Below, in pieces: positions 44,045 through 53,270 of a stretch of DNA of 64,000 nucleotides (its first letter is position 1; every line of letters begins with the position of its first letter). Origin of the DNA: an uncultured Clostridia bacterium (lineage in GTDB: Bacteria; Bacillota; Clostridia; Christensenellales; UBA1242); contig CALWKD010000004.1 in NCBI GenBank assembly GCA_944381175.1, forward strand, positions 218,192 to 282,191. Reading direction: 5' to 3'. The position numbers and the translations under genes are program-made. The notes under the pieces were generated by a model that did no database searches, was not told the DNA's origin, and worked only from the letters and a program-made list of their open reading frames with translations.

Positions 44045-46456
44045 CTATCTCAATTTTGCACCATATCTAAATTCAAGACTTTTCAAAACTTTGTTCACAG
44101 CGACGTTGATTTCGTCTCCAGTCAAAGTCTTTTCATCCGACATAAAGGTTATTTTGTAGGCCATACTCTTCTTGTTTTCGCCCAAAGCCTCATTTCTATA
44201 CACATCAAACAATTGGACATCATAGAAAATTTTTCCACAAGAAGATTTGGTTGCTGACATAAGTTCAGCATTTGTGACCTTTTCATCCACCACAACAGCA
44301 ATATCTCTCTCAACAGCCTGATATTTTGAAACTTCTTTTGTCTCATATTTCTTTTCTGGAAGTTGCACCAAATAATCGCAATCAAGTTCCGCATAGTAGA
44401 CATCTTGACTGATATCATAATTTTTCAACACCAATTTGTGCAACTTACCAAACGAACCAATCTTTTTCCCGTCTTTTGCAATAATATCTGCGCTGACACC
44501 ACTGTGCAAATATGGCTCAGACGAACGCTCAATCTTATATTCCAGAGAAGTCAAAACAAGAATATTCTCGACAATTCCCTTCAGTTTGAAGAAATCGAAT
44601 CCATTTTCACAAACCGCAATAGAAAGACGATTGTTTTCAACAGGGAGTTCCGTCAAAGGCAAACTCTTTGGCAAATAAACCTTTCCAATCTCAAAAAGTC
44701 TCAAATCTTTGTTCCCGACAGAAAGGTTGTAAGTGATATCCAAAAGCAACGCGTGTGCCATAACTGTTCTTGCAGTCGACAAATCTTCACTTATTGGGTT
44801 TGCAATTTTAATCACCTTTCGTCTCTCGTCGCCCTCAGGAATCAACAACTTGTCGCACGCAGACGCACTATACAAAGAGTAATTTAGAGTCTCGTAGAAA
44901 CCACTATCAACAAGCACATTTTTGAAGTTGTTTTCCATAACAAGTCTTGGTTCATATTGCCCGATTGTTGTTGCGGAATTTTCAAAAGCAACTCCTTCAA
45001 CATCATTGTAGACATCATATCCGTAAATTCTTATAACTTCTTCTGCAATGTCGTTTTCATTCTTGATATCTTCTCTTATATATGGAGGAACGCATCTCAA
45101 AACATCTCCCTCAATTGTTGATTTGATGTCCAAGCCATTTAAAATCTTAAGCACTCTTTCTTTCGGAATGTCAACGCCCAAAATTTTGCAAACTCTTGAA
45201 TAAGAAAGAGAAAGAGTTTCCGATTTTTCAAGCGTAACATCGGAATTTACGATATCAATAATTCCGTCAACAATTTCTCCACAACCAAGTTGGCAAACCA
45301 AGTGCAACGCACGCTTCAAGGCCGTGCTTGGAGAGTTTATGTTCACTCCTTTTTCATATCTTGCAGACGAATCCGTTCTAAGTCCAAACTTCTTTGCGGT
45401 CAGTCGCACGCTCTTTAAGTCAAACACAGCACACTCAAAAACAGTTTCCTTTGTGTCGTTGTTTATGCAAGAATTTGTTCCACCAATCACGCCCGCAATA
45501 ACAACTGGCTTATCCTTATCCGAAATCACCATAACACTCTTGTCAAGATTGTAAGTGTTCCCGTTCAAAACCGCAATATTTTCATTTTCATTTGCCTGTC
45601 GAACAACAATTTTGTGTCCGTCAAGGTACTTATAGTCGAATGCGTGCATAGGCTGACCTTGCTCAACAAGCACATAGTTTGTGATGTCGACCATATTGTT
45701 GATAGGTTTGATACCAACCGCATTCAATCTGCTTCTTATCCAAAGCGGTGACCTTTCCAATTTGATATTTTTGATGTAGGACGCCATATATCTTGGGCAA
45801 TTCTTCGTCAAAACCTCAACACTCACATAATCTTTAACATTTCCACCAACAGTTTTGTAAGAAATGTCCGCATTTTTAAACTTTTTGTCGAACATTGCAC
45901 AAATTTCTCTTGCGATTCCCACAACGCTATTGCAATCTGGACGGTTTGGCGTAACATTGATATCAAATGTGACATCATTAAGCATCAAAGCGTCCTCAAT
46001 CTTCTGCCCAACTTCAAAATCTTTTGGCAAAATCAAGATTCCATTGATTCCTGCTCCCTCAATATAATTCTCATCAATCCCCAATTCTTCTCCCGAGCAG
46101 AACATTCCGTCACTGGAAACTCCACGCATTGCGGTTGGTTTGATTTTCACACCATTTGCCAAATCTGCACCCTCAAGAGAAACAGGAACCAAAGCCCCCT
46201 CAAAGACATTTGTTGCAGAAGTAATTATCTGAACTTTTCTATCTTTCAAATCCACTTGGCACACAACAAGTTTGTCCGCGTTTGGATGTTTTTCAATTTT
46301 TGTTATTTTTCCGACATAAACATCGTGCAAGAACCTGTTTTGATAAATCACTTCCTCGACTTCAAAACCTGAATTTGTCAATTTTTCAGCCAAAACCTCA
46401 ACTGAAATATCACTTAAATCAACGAAATCATTCAACCATTTATAAGAAACTTTCAT
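44045..46456 (-). CDS. pheT: Phenylalanyl-tRNA synthetase beta subunit
   Basis: PheT forms the alpha2-beta2 enzyme with PheS and carries editing and tRNA-binding domains. The 803-residue protein begins MKVSYKWLNDFVDLSD. It has the EMAP-type OB fold near 40-150 (IEKHPNADKLVVCQVDL), the B3/B4 editing region near 210-380 (NMVDITNYVLVEQGQPMHAFDYK), B5 near 400-475, the synthetase-like core near 490-680, and the C-terminal anticodon-binding FDX-ACB domain (KYQAVERDIAVVVDE near 712). GGAG precedes the ATG. Confidence 0.97.
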   Translation of the reverse strand: MKVSYKWLNDFVDLSDISVEVLAEKLTNSGFEVEEVIYQNRFLHDVYVGKITKIEKHPNADKLVVCQVDLKDRKVQIITSATNVFEGALVPVSLEGADLANGVKIKPTAMRGVSSDGMFCSGEELGIDENYIEGAGINGILILPKDFEVGQKIEDALMLNDVTFDINVTPNRPDCNSVVGIAREICAMFDKKFKNADISYKTVGGNVKDYVSVEVLTKNCPRYMASYIKNIKLERSPLWIRSRLNAVGIKPINNMVDITNYVLVEQGQPMHAFDYKYLDGHKIVVRQANENENIAVLNGNTYNLDKSVMVISDKDKPVVIAGVIGGTNSCINNDTKETVFECAVFDLKSVRLTAKKFGLRTDSSARYEKGVNINSPSTALKRALHLVCQLGCGEIVDGIIDIVNSDVTLEKSETLSLSYSRVCKILGVDIPKERVLKILNGLDIKSTIEGDVLRCVPPYIREDIKNENDIAEEVIRIYGYDVYNDVEGVAFENSATTIGQYEPRLVMENNFKNVLVDSGFYETLNYSLYSASACDKLLIPEGDERRKVIKIANPISEDLSTARTVMAHALLLDITYNLSVGNKDLRLFEIGKVYLPKSLPLTELPVENNRLSIAVCENGFDFFKLKGIVENILVLTSLEYKIERSSEPYLHSGVSADIIAKDGKKIGSFGKLHKLVLKNYDISQDVYYAELDCDYLVQLPEKKYETKEVSKYQAVERDIAVVVDEKVTNAELMSATKSSCGKIFYDVQLFDVYRNEALGENKKSMAYKITFMSDEKTLTGDEINVAVNKVLKSLEFRYGAKLR

Positions 46457-46505
46457 TTCAAATCTCCAATTTAATTTTTATATTGTTTTGAAAAATATTT
46501 GAATA

Positions 46506-46566
46506 ACACACAATATATAGCGTATTATGTATGCATACCACACAACATAATGCGTATTATGCAATA
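46506..46566. repeat. GTATTATGCAA palindromic element, copy G (pheS-pheT gap)
   Basis: GCGTATTATG occurs twice with GTATGCATACCACACAACATAA between, preceded by ACACACAATATAT. It separates pheS and pheT, which are normally adjacent. Confidence 0.75.
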
Positions 46567-47586
46567 TTATCTCATCTGTTTTAAGAACCTCATATCATTT
46601 CTGAAAAGGTATTTGATGTTTGGAATCTTGTTTGTAACCATAACACTTCTATCAATTCCAGGACCAAAAGCAAAACCAGAATACTTTTTGCTGTCAACGC
46701 CTGACATCTCCAAAATTCTTGGATTCACAATTCCACCCCCAAAGAATTCCGAAAAGCCTGTTCCCTTACACAAACTGCAACCTTTTCCTTGACACATTTG
46801 ACAAGTCGCATCAATCTCAATGCTTGGCTCTGTGAATGGGAAGAACGCTGGACGAACTCTCATTTTGACATCTTTTCCATAGAGCCTGACAGCCATTTCT
46901 TTGACCATAATCATAAAGTCTTTCAAACTTACATTTTCATCGATGACCAACGCCTCAAATTGATTGAAGATTGGAGAATGGGAACTGTCATCATCATTTC
47001 GATAAACTCTTCCTGGGCAAACAATCTTGAAAGGAGGTTTCAAAGTCTCCATTGCGTGCACCTGTGCTGGAGAGGTGTGAGTCCTCATAAGAATGCTGTC
47101 TGTTATATAAAGCGAGTCCTGCATATCTCTTGCTGGGTGATTTTTTGGCACGTTCAACGCCTCAAAATTGTAATAATCCGTTTCAATTTCAGGCGTTTGA
47201 ATGACAGTGAAACCCATTTCGACACACAAATCAATAAACTTATTGTTGAAACGAGTGAGCGGATGCAATGCCCCACGCTTAATTCCAGTGCTTGGCTCGG
47301 TTATGTCAATCTTCTCTTTTTCCATATCAGCAAGCAACTTTGCGTTTTCAAGTTCTGCCAACTTTTCAGAGAGAGCAATTTCCATTTTTTCTCTGACACT
47401 ATTCGCCAAAATTCCAACTACTCTCCTCTCCTCAGGAGGAACATCTTTCATTCCTCTCAAAATTTGCGTAAGTTCTCCCGCTTTTCCAAGGTATTTCACC
47501 CTAATCTCATCCAAAACTTTCAAATCAGTTGCAGATGAGATTTCCTTGACGCCCTTGTTTTGAATTTCCTGCAATTTTTCTTTCAT
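46567..47586 (-). CDS. pheS: Phenylalanyl-tRNA synthetase alpha subunit
   Basis: PheS is the catalytic subunit that activates phenylalanine. The 339-residue protein has an N-terminal coiled-coil (1-85), then HPLTRFNNKFIDLCVEMGF near 110, the class II motif 2 region (HTSPAQVHAME, VCPGRVYRNDDDSSHSP near 168-205), and motif 3 (GFAFGPGIDRSVMVTNKI) near 305. ATG 47586 lies seven bases after AAGGAG; the GTG six bases earlier is too close. A Phe T-box controls the unit. Confidence 0.97.
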   Translation of the reverse strand: MKEKLQEIQNKGVKEISSATDLKVLDEIRVKYLGKAGELTQILRGMKDVPPEERRVVGILANSVREKMEIALSEKLAELENAKLLADMEKEKIDITEPSTGIKRGALHPLTRFNNKFIDLCVEMGFTVIQTPEIETDYYNFEALNVPKNHPARDMQDSLYITDSILMRTHTSPAQVHAMETLKPPFKIVCPGRVYRNDDDSSHSPIFNQFEALVIDENVSLKDFMIMVKEMAVRLYGKDVKMRVRPAFFPFTEPSIEIDATCQMCQGKGCSLCKGTGFSEFFGGGIVNPRILEMSGVDSKKYSGFAFGPGIDRSVMVTNKIPNIKYLFRNDMRFLKQMR

Positions 47587-47639
47587 TTCCACTCCTTAAA
47601 GAATTTTTTAAGACTTTCCTTTAGATCAGTTCGGTGACA

Positions 47640-47890
47640 AATTAAAAAAATAACCGCCCCTGACATTAGGACGATTTTTGATCGTGGTACCACCTAACTT
47701 CTCATCTAAAAGATGACTTAATTTGCAAATTTACGCATTGCCGAGCGGTGTTTCCTACTCTCAAAGATTTCAGAACACGGCTAGAAAGTGAATTCAACAC
47801 AAATATCATACCTGTTTTCAGCAACCACAGGCTCTCTGAATGAATTTCTGTGCATACTGGTCTTTCATCATCGCCTTTATAAACAACTTG
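47640..47890 (-). promoter_or_regulatory. T-box leader (phenylalanine) upstream of pheS
   Basis: Reading leftward, the leader carries a long stem I region, a TTC (Phe) triplet in GAATTCAC near 47792, and the T-box sequence AGGTGGTACCACG (47683-47695). A terminator follows (CGTCCT...AGGGGCGG) running into a T-run at 47643-47650. Uncharged tRNA-Phe should bind and favour antitermination. The specifier choice is by eye, but agrees with the downstream gene. Confidence 0.92.
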
Positions 47891-47920
47891 ATTTTATCAT
47901 AATTCTCCCAATCAAGTCAA
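47891..47920 (-). promoter_or_regulatory. Promoter of the pheS T-box transcript
   Basis: Leftward TTGACT (47915-47920) and TGATAAAAT (TAAAAT at 47891-47896) are 18 bases apart. Confidence 0.82.
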
Positions 47921-47937
47921 CAATATACAAACAAAAT

Positions 47938-47966
47938 TTTGAAATTCTGTCCATATTTGGTATAAT
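47938..47966 (+). promoter_or_regulatory. Promoter of the pseudouridine synthase, leaderless geometry
   Basis: The extended -10 TGGTATAAT ends at 47966; the -35 (TTTGAA or TTGAAA near 47938) is weak. ATG 47973 begins six bases after the -10. Confidence 0.72.
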
Positions 47967-47972
47967 ATGAAT

Positions 47973-48845
47973 ATGAATGAATACGAAAAATACAAAATTC
48001 AAATCACACAAAATATGCAAACAATTTATTTTTGGCTGAAAAACAATGGTTTTTCGGAGCATCAAATAAAATTACTAAGGAAAAATCCAAAATCTTTCAA
48101 AGTCAATGGATCTTTTTGCAATATAAAACAAAAACTTGAGATTGGAGACACTCTCGAAGTTTTGAAAAACCCACAAAAAGCATCCGAAATTCCACTTTGT
48201 GATGGAGAAGTCGAAATTTTGTATGAAGATGATGAGTATCTTATTGTAAACAAACCTCACCTTCTCGCCTGCATCCCGACGCGTTCCCACATAAGTGACA
48301 ACCTTGGCGGAAGAATTTGCAATTATATGAAAACAAGGCAAGAGAATTTTGTTTTGAGAATTGTCAATCGACTTGACAAAGACACCGCTGGAATCGTGGT
48401 GGTTGCAAAGGACATCAAATCATACAACAACCTCAAAAGTCTTGATAAAACATATTACGCACTTTGCGAAGGAACTTTTGAGCAAAAATCTTTCACCATA
48501 GACAAGCCAATTCTGACCATTTCTGCAAATGGAATAAATGAAATGCGAAGGGTTATTTCGGACAAAGGCAAACAAGCAATCACCCACGCCACAGTTTTGA
48601 AAGAATTTCAAAACTACTCACTTCTCAAAGTCAAACTCGAGACAGGCAGGACACACCAAATCAGAGTCCACCTCTCAAGTGAAGGACATCCACTGCTTGG
48701 CGATAGTCTATATTCAGAAAACACCTCTCAAAAATCGCACACTTTCCTACTCTTAAAAGAGGTCTCATTTTTTCATTACAAAACAGGCAAGAAAATCTCA
48801 ATTGAAGTGCCTTTTCCAAACGATTGGTATGAATATATAAAATAA
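47973..48845 (+). CDS. RluA-family RNA pseudouridine synthase
   Basis: The 290-residue protein has an S4-like N-terminal RNA-binding part (about 15-70) and the RluA catalytic core. YLIVNKPHLLACIPT lies near 92, the catalytic Asp is in VNRLDKDTAGIVVVAK near 132 (the family HRLD reads NRLD), and LETGRTHQIRVHLSSEGHPLLGD is near 225. The RNA target is not clear. It has no ribosome site and an ATG placed at the predicted transcription start, suggesting a leaderless mRNA. Confidence 0.9.
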   Translation: MNEYEKYKIQITQNMQTIYFWLKNNGFSEHQIKLLRKNPKSFKVNGSFCNIKQKLEIGDTLEVLKNPQKASEIPLCDGEVEILYEDDEYLIVNKPHLLACIPTRSHISDNLGGRICNYMKTRQENFVLRIVNRLDKDTAGIVVVAKDIKSYNNLKSLDKTYYALCEGTFEQKSFTIDKPILTISANGINEMRRVISDKGKQAITHATVLKEFQNYSLLKVKLETGRTHQIRVHLSSEGHPLLGDSLYSENTSQKSHTFLLLKEVSFFHYKTGKKISIEVPFPNDWYEYIK

Positions 48846-48873
48846 AAAACTCATCAATCAGATGAGTTTTTTT
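48846..48873 (+). terminator. Terminator after the pseudouridine synthase
   Basis: AAAACTCATC and GATGAGTTTT form a 10-bp stem around AATCA, followed by T. Confidence 0.9.
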
Positions 48874-48884
48874 GGTTAGGTCAA

Positions 48885-49046
48885 CTATTTGCAGGCTTTT
48901 GTTGAACTAGACTTTTTCCCACTGCAACAACTTGTTTTTGACTGTTGCTTTGAGGAACTCTTTTTTGAAGAAGAAACTGCTTCTCTGTCTGCTTCAACGT
49001 TTGAGTTTTTGTTAGCCTTATTTGCCGACTTCTTTCTACCAAACAT
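48885..49046 (-). CDS. Small basic Lys/Ser-rich protein, 53 residues
   Basis: A leftward ATG at 49046 lies five to six bases after GGGAGGT, a perfect ribosome site, and opens a 53-residue frame. It begins MFGRKKSANKANKNS, has an acidic patch VEADREAV near 17-24, then a Lys/Ser-rich half with Cys-Cys at 40-41 and Cys52. No family recognised. Size and charge suggest nucleic-acid binding or a disordered tail protein, but that is a guess. A terminator at 49119 separates it from the upstream DUF1292 gene. Confidence 0.7.
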   Translation of the reverse strand: MFGRKKSANKANKNSNVEADREAVSSSKKSSSKQQSKTSCCSGKKSSSTKACK

Positions 49047-49118
49047 AGTTTACCTCCCTTTTTCAAGGTCTGTCCAACCTTGTAATAGTATTTTGCGACA
49101 AATTTTGATATATATACA

Positions 49119-49154
49119 TAAAAAATGCAATAATAAAGTATATTACTGCATTTT
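49119..49154 (-). terminator. Terminator after the DUF1292 gene
   Basis: A 13-bp stem with one G-U (AAAATGCAGTAAT with ATTATTGCATTTT) runs leftward into T. Confidence 0.85.
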
Positions 49155-49217
49155 ACACAATTTCTAACAAATTATTCAAAAACAGAAGCACGCCAAAAGG
49201 CTTGAAAAACTGAAAGA

Positions 49218-49607
49218 TTACTTTTTCTCAGTCTTTTTCTTTCTCTTCTTATCTTCCTCGTCAAGAAGGTTGTAATACTCATCAAAAACATTGATCGCTG
49301 TTTTTTCATCAGTCTCAACCATCAAAACAGGTTCTTTCCCTTCCTGTTCGTCAACAAAGAAAACGATTGCCTCGTCGTCCTGAACATTTTCAATTTTGTC
49401 AACAGGCTTCAAAACACAATATATCTTTTCATTATAAGGAATGACCGCGATTTGCTCAAAAGTCAATCTTCTCCCAGTGTTGTCAATAAGCACAATAGGG
49501 TCCTTGTTGTCCTCGTCCAAGAGAATGTCGAGAATGTTTTCTTGTTGAGCCTCCTTCTCTGCTTGTTTAGACACTTCCTCAATTTGTTGAATCTTCTTCT
49601 TATCCAT
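49218..49607 (-). CDS. DUF1292 (YrzB-like) protein
   Basis: The 129-residue acidic protein has the DUF1292 core near 35-110: a PIVLIDNTGRRLTFEQIAVIP segment, then IYCVLKPVDKIENVQDDEAIVF, flanked by charged tails. Its role is unknown, but it follows ruvX in most Firmicutes, as here, 12 bases downstream with GGAGAG before the ATG. Confidence 0.9.
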   Translation of the reverse strand: MDKKKIQQIEEVSKQAEKEAQQENILDILLDEDNKDPIVLIDNTGRRLTFEQIAVIPYNEKIYCVLKPVDKIENVQDDEAIVFFVDEQEGKEPVLMVETDEKTAINVFDEYYNLLDEEDKKRKKKTEKK

Positions 49608-49619
49608 AAAATCTCTCCT

Positions 49620-50045
49620 TTATTTATTTGGATTTTCGTCAAGATAATTTTGCAATATTATTTGTGCGGAAACTTTGTCAAGGAGTTCCTTTCTCTTCTC
49701 CCACTTAATTCCCGCCTCTTTGAGATACTCCTCAGCCTCATAGGAGGTGTATCTTTCGTCCTGAAAGCAAACCTCAACCCCTGCGATTTTGGAAAGTCGC
49801 TCTGCAAACCCCTTCACAACCTGCGACATTTCGCTTTCGGAGCCGTCCGCATTGAGAGGCAACCCAAAAACAACCTTGTCCACAGATTTTTCTTTGATAA
49901 GATTTGCAAAATATTCCAAGTCGCTCTCTTCGCCCTGAGATTTTCTTATGTGGTCAGCAGAAGCGATTGTTGAGGACAAATCTGAGAACGCCACACCAAT
50001 TCTTGCCTTTCCATAATCCAATCCCATTTTTCTCGAATATTGCAT
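49620..50045 (-). CDS. ruvX: RuvX/YqgF-family RNase H-fold nuclease
   Basis: YqgF/RuvX proteins act in 16S rRNA 5' end maturation and have been proposed as Holliday-junction resolvases. The 141-residue protein has the first Asp in GLDYGKARIGVAFSD near 9, the Glu region in VFGLPLNADGSESEMSQ near 60, and the last Asp in DKVSAQIILQNYLDE near 122. It starts its own unit with DUF1292, under the promoter at 50061-50089. Confidence 0.94.
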   Translation of the reverse strand: MQYSRKMGLDYGKARIGVAFSDLSSTIASADHIRKSQGEESDLEYFANLIKEKSVDKVVFGLPLNADGSESEMSQVVKGFAERLSKIAGVEVCFQDERYTSYEAEEYLKEAGIKWEKRKELLDKVSAQIILQNYLDENPNK

Positions 50046-50060
50046 TTTATCACCATTCTT

Positions 50061-50089
50061 ATTTTATCTCAATTTGACATATTAGTCAA
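50061..50089 (-). promoter_or_regulatory. Promoter of ruvX-DUF1292
   Basis: Leftward TTGACT (50084-50089) and TAAAAT (50061-50066) are 17 bases apart, 15 bases before the start codon. Confidence 0.8.
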
Positions 50090-50115
50090 TCAATTTGCCA
50101 AGAAAAATAAATTCC

Positions 50116-52611
50116 TCACTTACATTCAAACAAATTTTTCCCGCTTGAAACTGAGACTGTGAGAGACACTTTAAACTGACAGACATTTTCCATACAATCG
50201 ACCAAAATTTTCTTTATCTGTGCAACCTCTTCTTTCGGAGAGTCGATGATAAGTTCGTCGTGCACCTGCAAGATTAGGTGACTTTTCATCCCCTTAAGCC
50301 TATCAAAAACCTTCACCATAGCCATTTTGATGATGTCCGAAGCGGTTCCTTGCAACGGCATATTCATTGCGACTCGTTCTCCAAATTTTCTCACATTTGC
50401 GTTTGAAGATTTAATCTCTGGAATATGTCTAATTCTTCCAAAATAAGACCTAATAAAGCCATTTTTCTTTGCAAATTCGACATTTTCATTCATAAAGTTC
50501 TTAATCTTTGGATACTTAACAAAATAACTGTCGATATATTTTTTCGCTCGATTTACAGATGTTTTGATGTTTTGAGACAAACCGAAATCGCTTATGCCAT
50601 AAATTATCCCAAAATTCACCGCTTTTGCATCCCTTCTCTGAGCAGGCGTAACCTCATCAATCGGAACGCCGAAGATTTCGCTTGCGGTCTTTGTGTGAAT
50701 GTCGACTCCGTTTTTGTAAGCCTCAATCATTTCGTGTTCGTCCGCCAAATTTGCAAGCAAACGGAGTTCAATCTGACTGTAATCTGCAGAGATAATCTCC
50801 CCGTCAGCATATTTTGATACGAAGATTTTGCGAAGATTTTTCCCTTCTTCATCTCTTGTCGGGATGTTTTGCATATTTGGCTCAGAACTTGAAAGTCTGC
50901 CAGTTGAAGTCAAGGTTTGGTTGAAAATCGTGTGCACAACATTCCCAGTTGTTTTGCAAATATTTTGGTAAACTGAAACATAAGTGCTGACCAATTTGCT
51001 AACCTTTCGGTATTGAATGATATACTCAACGATCTCGTGTTGCCACTTTATGTCTTCAAGGACATCGGAATTTGTCGAGCGTTTTTTGTTGTTGAAAGAT
51101 TTCAAACCCAGTTTGTCAAACAAAACCTCTGCCACCTGCTTCGGCGAGTTTATATTGAACTGTCCTCCCGCAAGTTCGTAAATTTTCTCGGTCAAACCAC
51201 CAAGTTGAGCGTTGTATTTTTCAGACAAAGAGTCAAGCATTTGCTCATCAATCTTAAACCCTTCCTCTTCCATACCAACCAAAACCTCGACAAGCGGAAT
51301 CTCGACTTCATTATAAAGTTTCAAAACCCCCATTTTCTCCATTTCAGCCAGCAACTCATCTTTCATAGAGACATACTCAAAAATTTGCGGTTTTTCTGAC
51401 TTTGCAAGACCAGCATAAAGCATATACTCAGCAATATCAATGTCAAAAAAGTTCCTAAGTTTTATGCCGTGTTTTCGCAAAATCTTGATATCTTCTTTTG
51501 ATGCATAGGTGATTTTCAATATGTTTTCATTTTCAAAAATTGGTTTAAACTTTTGCAAAACCTCATCGAAATCTAAAACATCAGAAAACAAATCAATCTC
51601 TTTTTTGACGAAGTAAGAATTTTCGCCCCCAGCAAAAAATTGCAAATCTTTAAGGTCATAAGCAAACACGAGCCCGACTGACTTTGCAAAATTCTCCACC
51701 ATAGAAATGTTTTCAAATTGAACAGTCGGCAAATTGGCAATTTTGGATTTTGTTCCTTCTTCAAAAATATCCTTTCTGCCAGTCAAACTTCTGAAACTCC
51801 AATCCTCAAAAAAATCTTTCACTTTTTGCGAAAATGGGAATTGGTATTTGCAATTTTTAAGAGAAAAATCAATGTCGCAATCAGTTTTTATTGTCGCCAA
51901 CTGTTTTGACATATAAGCATTTTCTTTTTCAGATGCAAGTTTTTCCTTAAGTTTCCCCGAAATCTCATCAATGTGACCATACACGCCGTCCAAATCGGAA
52001 TACTTTTCAAGAAGAGACAAAGCGGTCTTTTCTCCCACTCCTTTCACTCCTGGGATATTATCCGAAGAGTCTCCCATAAGAGCCTTCAGGTCAATTATTC
52101 CACTCGGCTTCAAACCAAACTTCTCAAAGAGTGCTTTTTCGTCAAATCTTTCGATCTCCGTCACTCCCTTTCTCGTAAGCCAAACCTCAGTGTTGTCTGA
52201 GATGAGTTGCAACAAATCTCTGTCTCCCGAGACCAAAATATTTTGCACCCCCGACAAATTTGAAATCGTGCCAATGATATCATCAGCCTCAATGCCTGCA
52301 AATTCAAAAGTCTTAATTCCCATATCAGAGAGCATTTGCTTGATAACACCAAACTGAAGAATCAAATCTTCTGGAGTCTCCTTTCGAGTGCCCTTGTAAT
52401 CAGCATAAATCTCATTTCTGAAAGTCTTTCTTGCGTGGTCAAAAGCAACAGCGATGTAGTCTGGTTTTTGCTCCACAATCAGTTTTGTAATCAAATTTGC
52501 AAAACCAAAAACAGCACCCGAAGGTTGTTTTTTCCTATTAGTTAAATAGGGCATCGCATAGAACGCCCTATTTGCCAAACTATTCCCGTCAATAACAATA
52601 AATTTTTCCAC
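50116..52611 (-). CDS. polA: DNA polymerase I
   Basis: PolA fills gaps and removes Okazaki primers. The 831-residue protein has the 5'-nuclease domain (1-270: VIDGNSLANRAFYAM, GIEADDIIGTI, DLKALMGDSSDNIPGVKGVG). A middle domain (about 295-445) lacks the DEDD proofreading acids and should be inactive. The polymerase domain shows SSSEPNMQNIPTRDEEG, ISADYSQIELRLLANL near 610, RRDAKAVNFGIIYGISDFGL near 660, and LQVHDELIIDSP near 785. The start is GTG 52611 after GAGAGG. Confidence 0.97.
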   Translation of the reverse strand: MEKFIVIDGNSLANRAFYAMPYLTNRKKQPSGAVFGFANLITKLIVEQKPDYIAVAFDHARKTFRNEIYADYKGTRKETPEDLILQFGVIKQMLSDMGIKTFEFAGIEADDIIGTISNLSGVQNILVSGDRDLLQLISDNTEVWLTRKGVTEIERFDEKALFEKFGLKPSGIIDLKALMGDSSDNIPGVKGVGEKTALSLLEKYSDLDGVYGHIDEISGKLKEKLASEKENAYMSKQLATIKTDCDIDFSLKNCKYQFPFSQKVKDFFEDWSFRSLTGRKDIFEEGTKSKIANLPTVQFENISMVENFAKSVGLVFAYDLKDLQFFAGGENSYFVKKEIDLFSDVLDFDEVLQKFKPIFENENILKITYASKEDIKILRKHGIKLRNFFDIDIAEYMLYAGLAKSEKPQIFEYVSMKDELLAEMEKMGVLKLYNEVEIPLVEVLVGMEEEGFKIDEQMLDSLSEKYNAQLGGLTEKIYELAGGQFNINSPKQVAEVLFDKLGLKSFNNKKRSTNSDVLEDIKWQHEIVEYIIQYRKVSKLVSTYVSVYQNICKTTGNVVHTIFNQTLTSTGRLSSSEPNMQNIPTRDEEGKNLRKIFVSKYADGEIISADYSQIELRLLANLADEHEMIEAYKNGVDIHTKTASEIFGVPIDEVTPAQRRDAKAVNFGIIYGISDFGLSQNIKTSVNRAKKYIDSYFVKYPKIKNFMNENVEFAKKNGFIRSYFGRIRHIPEIKSSNANVRKFGERVAMNMPLQGTASDIIKMAMVKVFDRLKGMKSHLILQVHDELIIDSPKEEVAQIKKILVDCMENVCQFKVSLTVSVSSGKNLFECK

Positions 52612-52630
52612 TCAGTCCTCTCAAAAGTCC

Positions 52631-52978
52631 TCAGGACAACATTGTTTTAAAGCAGTTCACAACAGCCTCGGCACTCTCTCCATCTCCACCAAACAATTTG
52701 AAGAAGAAGTCTGGAACAATCATAACAATGATGTAGATTACGATTGCCAAAATCAAGAGAATGAAGAATGCGGTCTTGAGCGGACTTCCAGCGAAGTTGA
52801 CAAGTGCAAATGCAAAGATGATTGCGACACCACCAAAGTTTACGATGATGTCAAAGACTTCTTGAAACCAACCCATATTTGGATTCCAATCTGTTTCGGC
52901 AATGACGATGTTCAATGCCAAGAACACAATATAGATTATGGACAAAATCGACAAAATAGTGTAAAGAACTTTTTTCAT
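52631..52978 (-). CDS. Small membrane protein, unknown
   Basis: The 115-residue protein has three membrane segments (about 5-25, 44-64, 70-92) and a short tail with one Cys. An AAGGAGGAG site precedes the ATG, and a TTGAAA-17-TAGAAT promoter lies just upstream. It reads into polA with a 19-base gap and could be co-transcribed. I do not recognise the family. Confidence 0.68.
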   Translation of the reverse strand: MKKVLYTILSILSIIYIVFLALNIVIAETDWNPNMGWFQEVFDIIVNFGGVAIIFAFALVNFAGSPLKTAFFILLILAIVIYIIVMIVPDFFFKLFGGDGESAEAVVNCFKTMLS

Positions 52979-53206
52979 ATCTCCTCCTTATTTTTCCCAT
53001 TCTAACATATTTTGTATCAATTTTCAAGCAAATATATTGAATTTTATAGTTTTCTTAAAAATTTAAATATAACACCCAAAACATACAAGACTTTTTACAA
53101 GCAATCGAAAAACATTAAGAAATTTGTATTTAAAACACTTATGGAAAAATGCAAAACCACCCTTTAAAATTTGATGTGAAAATTTTGGTAAAAATTTCGG
53201 TTCAGA
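52979..53206. other. AT-rich gap between the polA unit and the phage-type operon
   Basis: Apart from the promoter of the 115-residue gene (around 53000-53035), I see no gene, repeat or att-like direct repeat here. It is the left flank of the phage-type block. Confidence 0.5.
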
Positions 53207-53239
53207 AATAAAAAATAGACCAAAATTCATTGGTCTATT
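53207..53239 (-). terminator. Terminator of the phage-type operon
   Basis: AATAGACCAA (53214-53223) and TTGGTCTATT (53230-53239) form a 10-bp stem; leftward it runs into six T. It closes the operon that begins at 60445. Confidence 0.9.
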
Positions 53240-53270
53240 CTTGTTTATATTTATACATATTGTTGCATAT

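Noticed and set aside
48889..49167. Rightward 92-codon frame over the small basic gene
   Set aside because: It begins in the terminator of the previous gene without a ribosome site; the leftward 53-residue frame has a perfect one.
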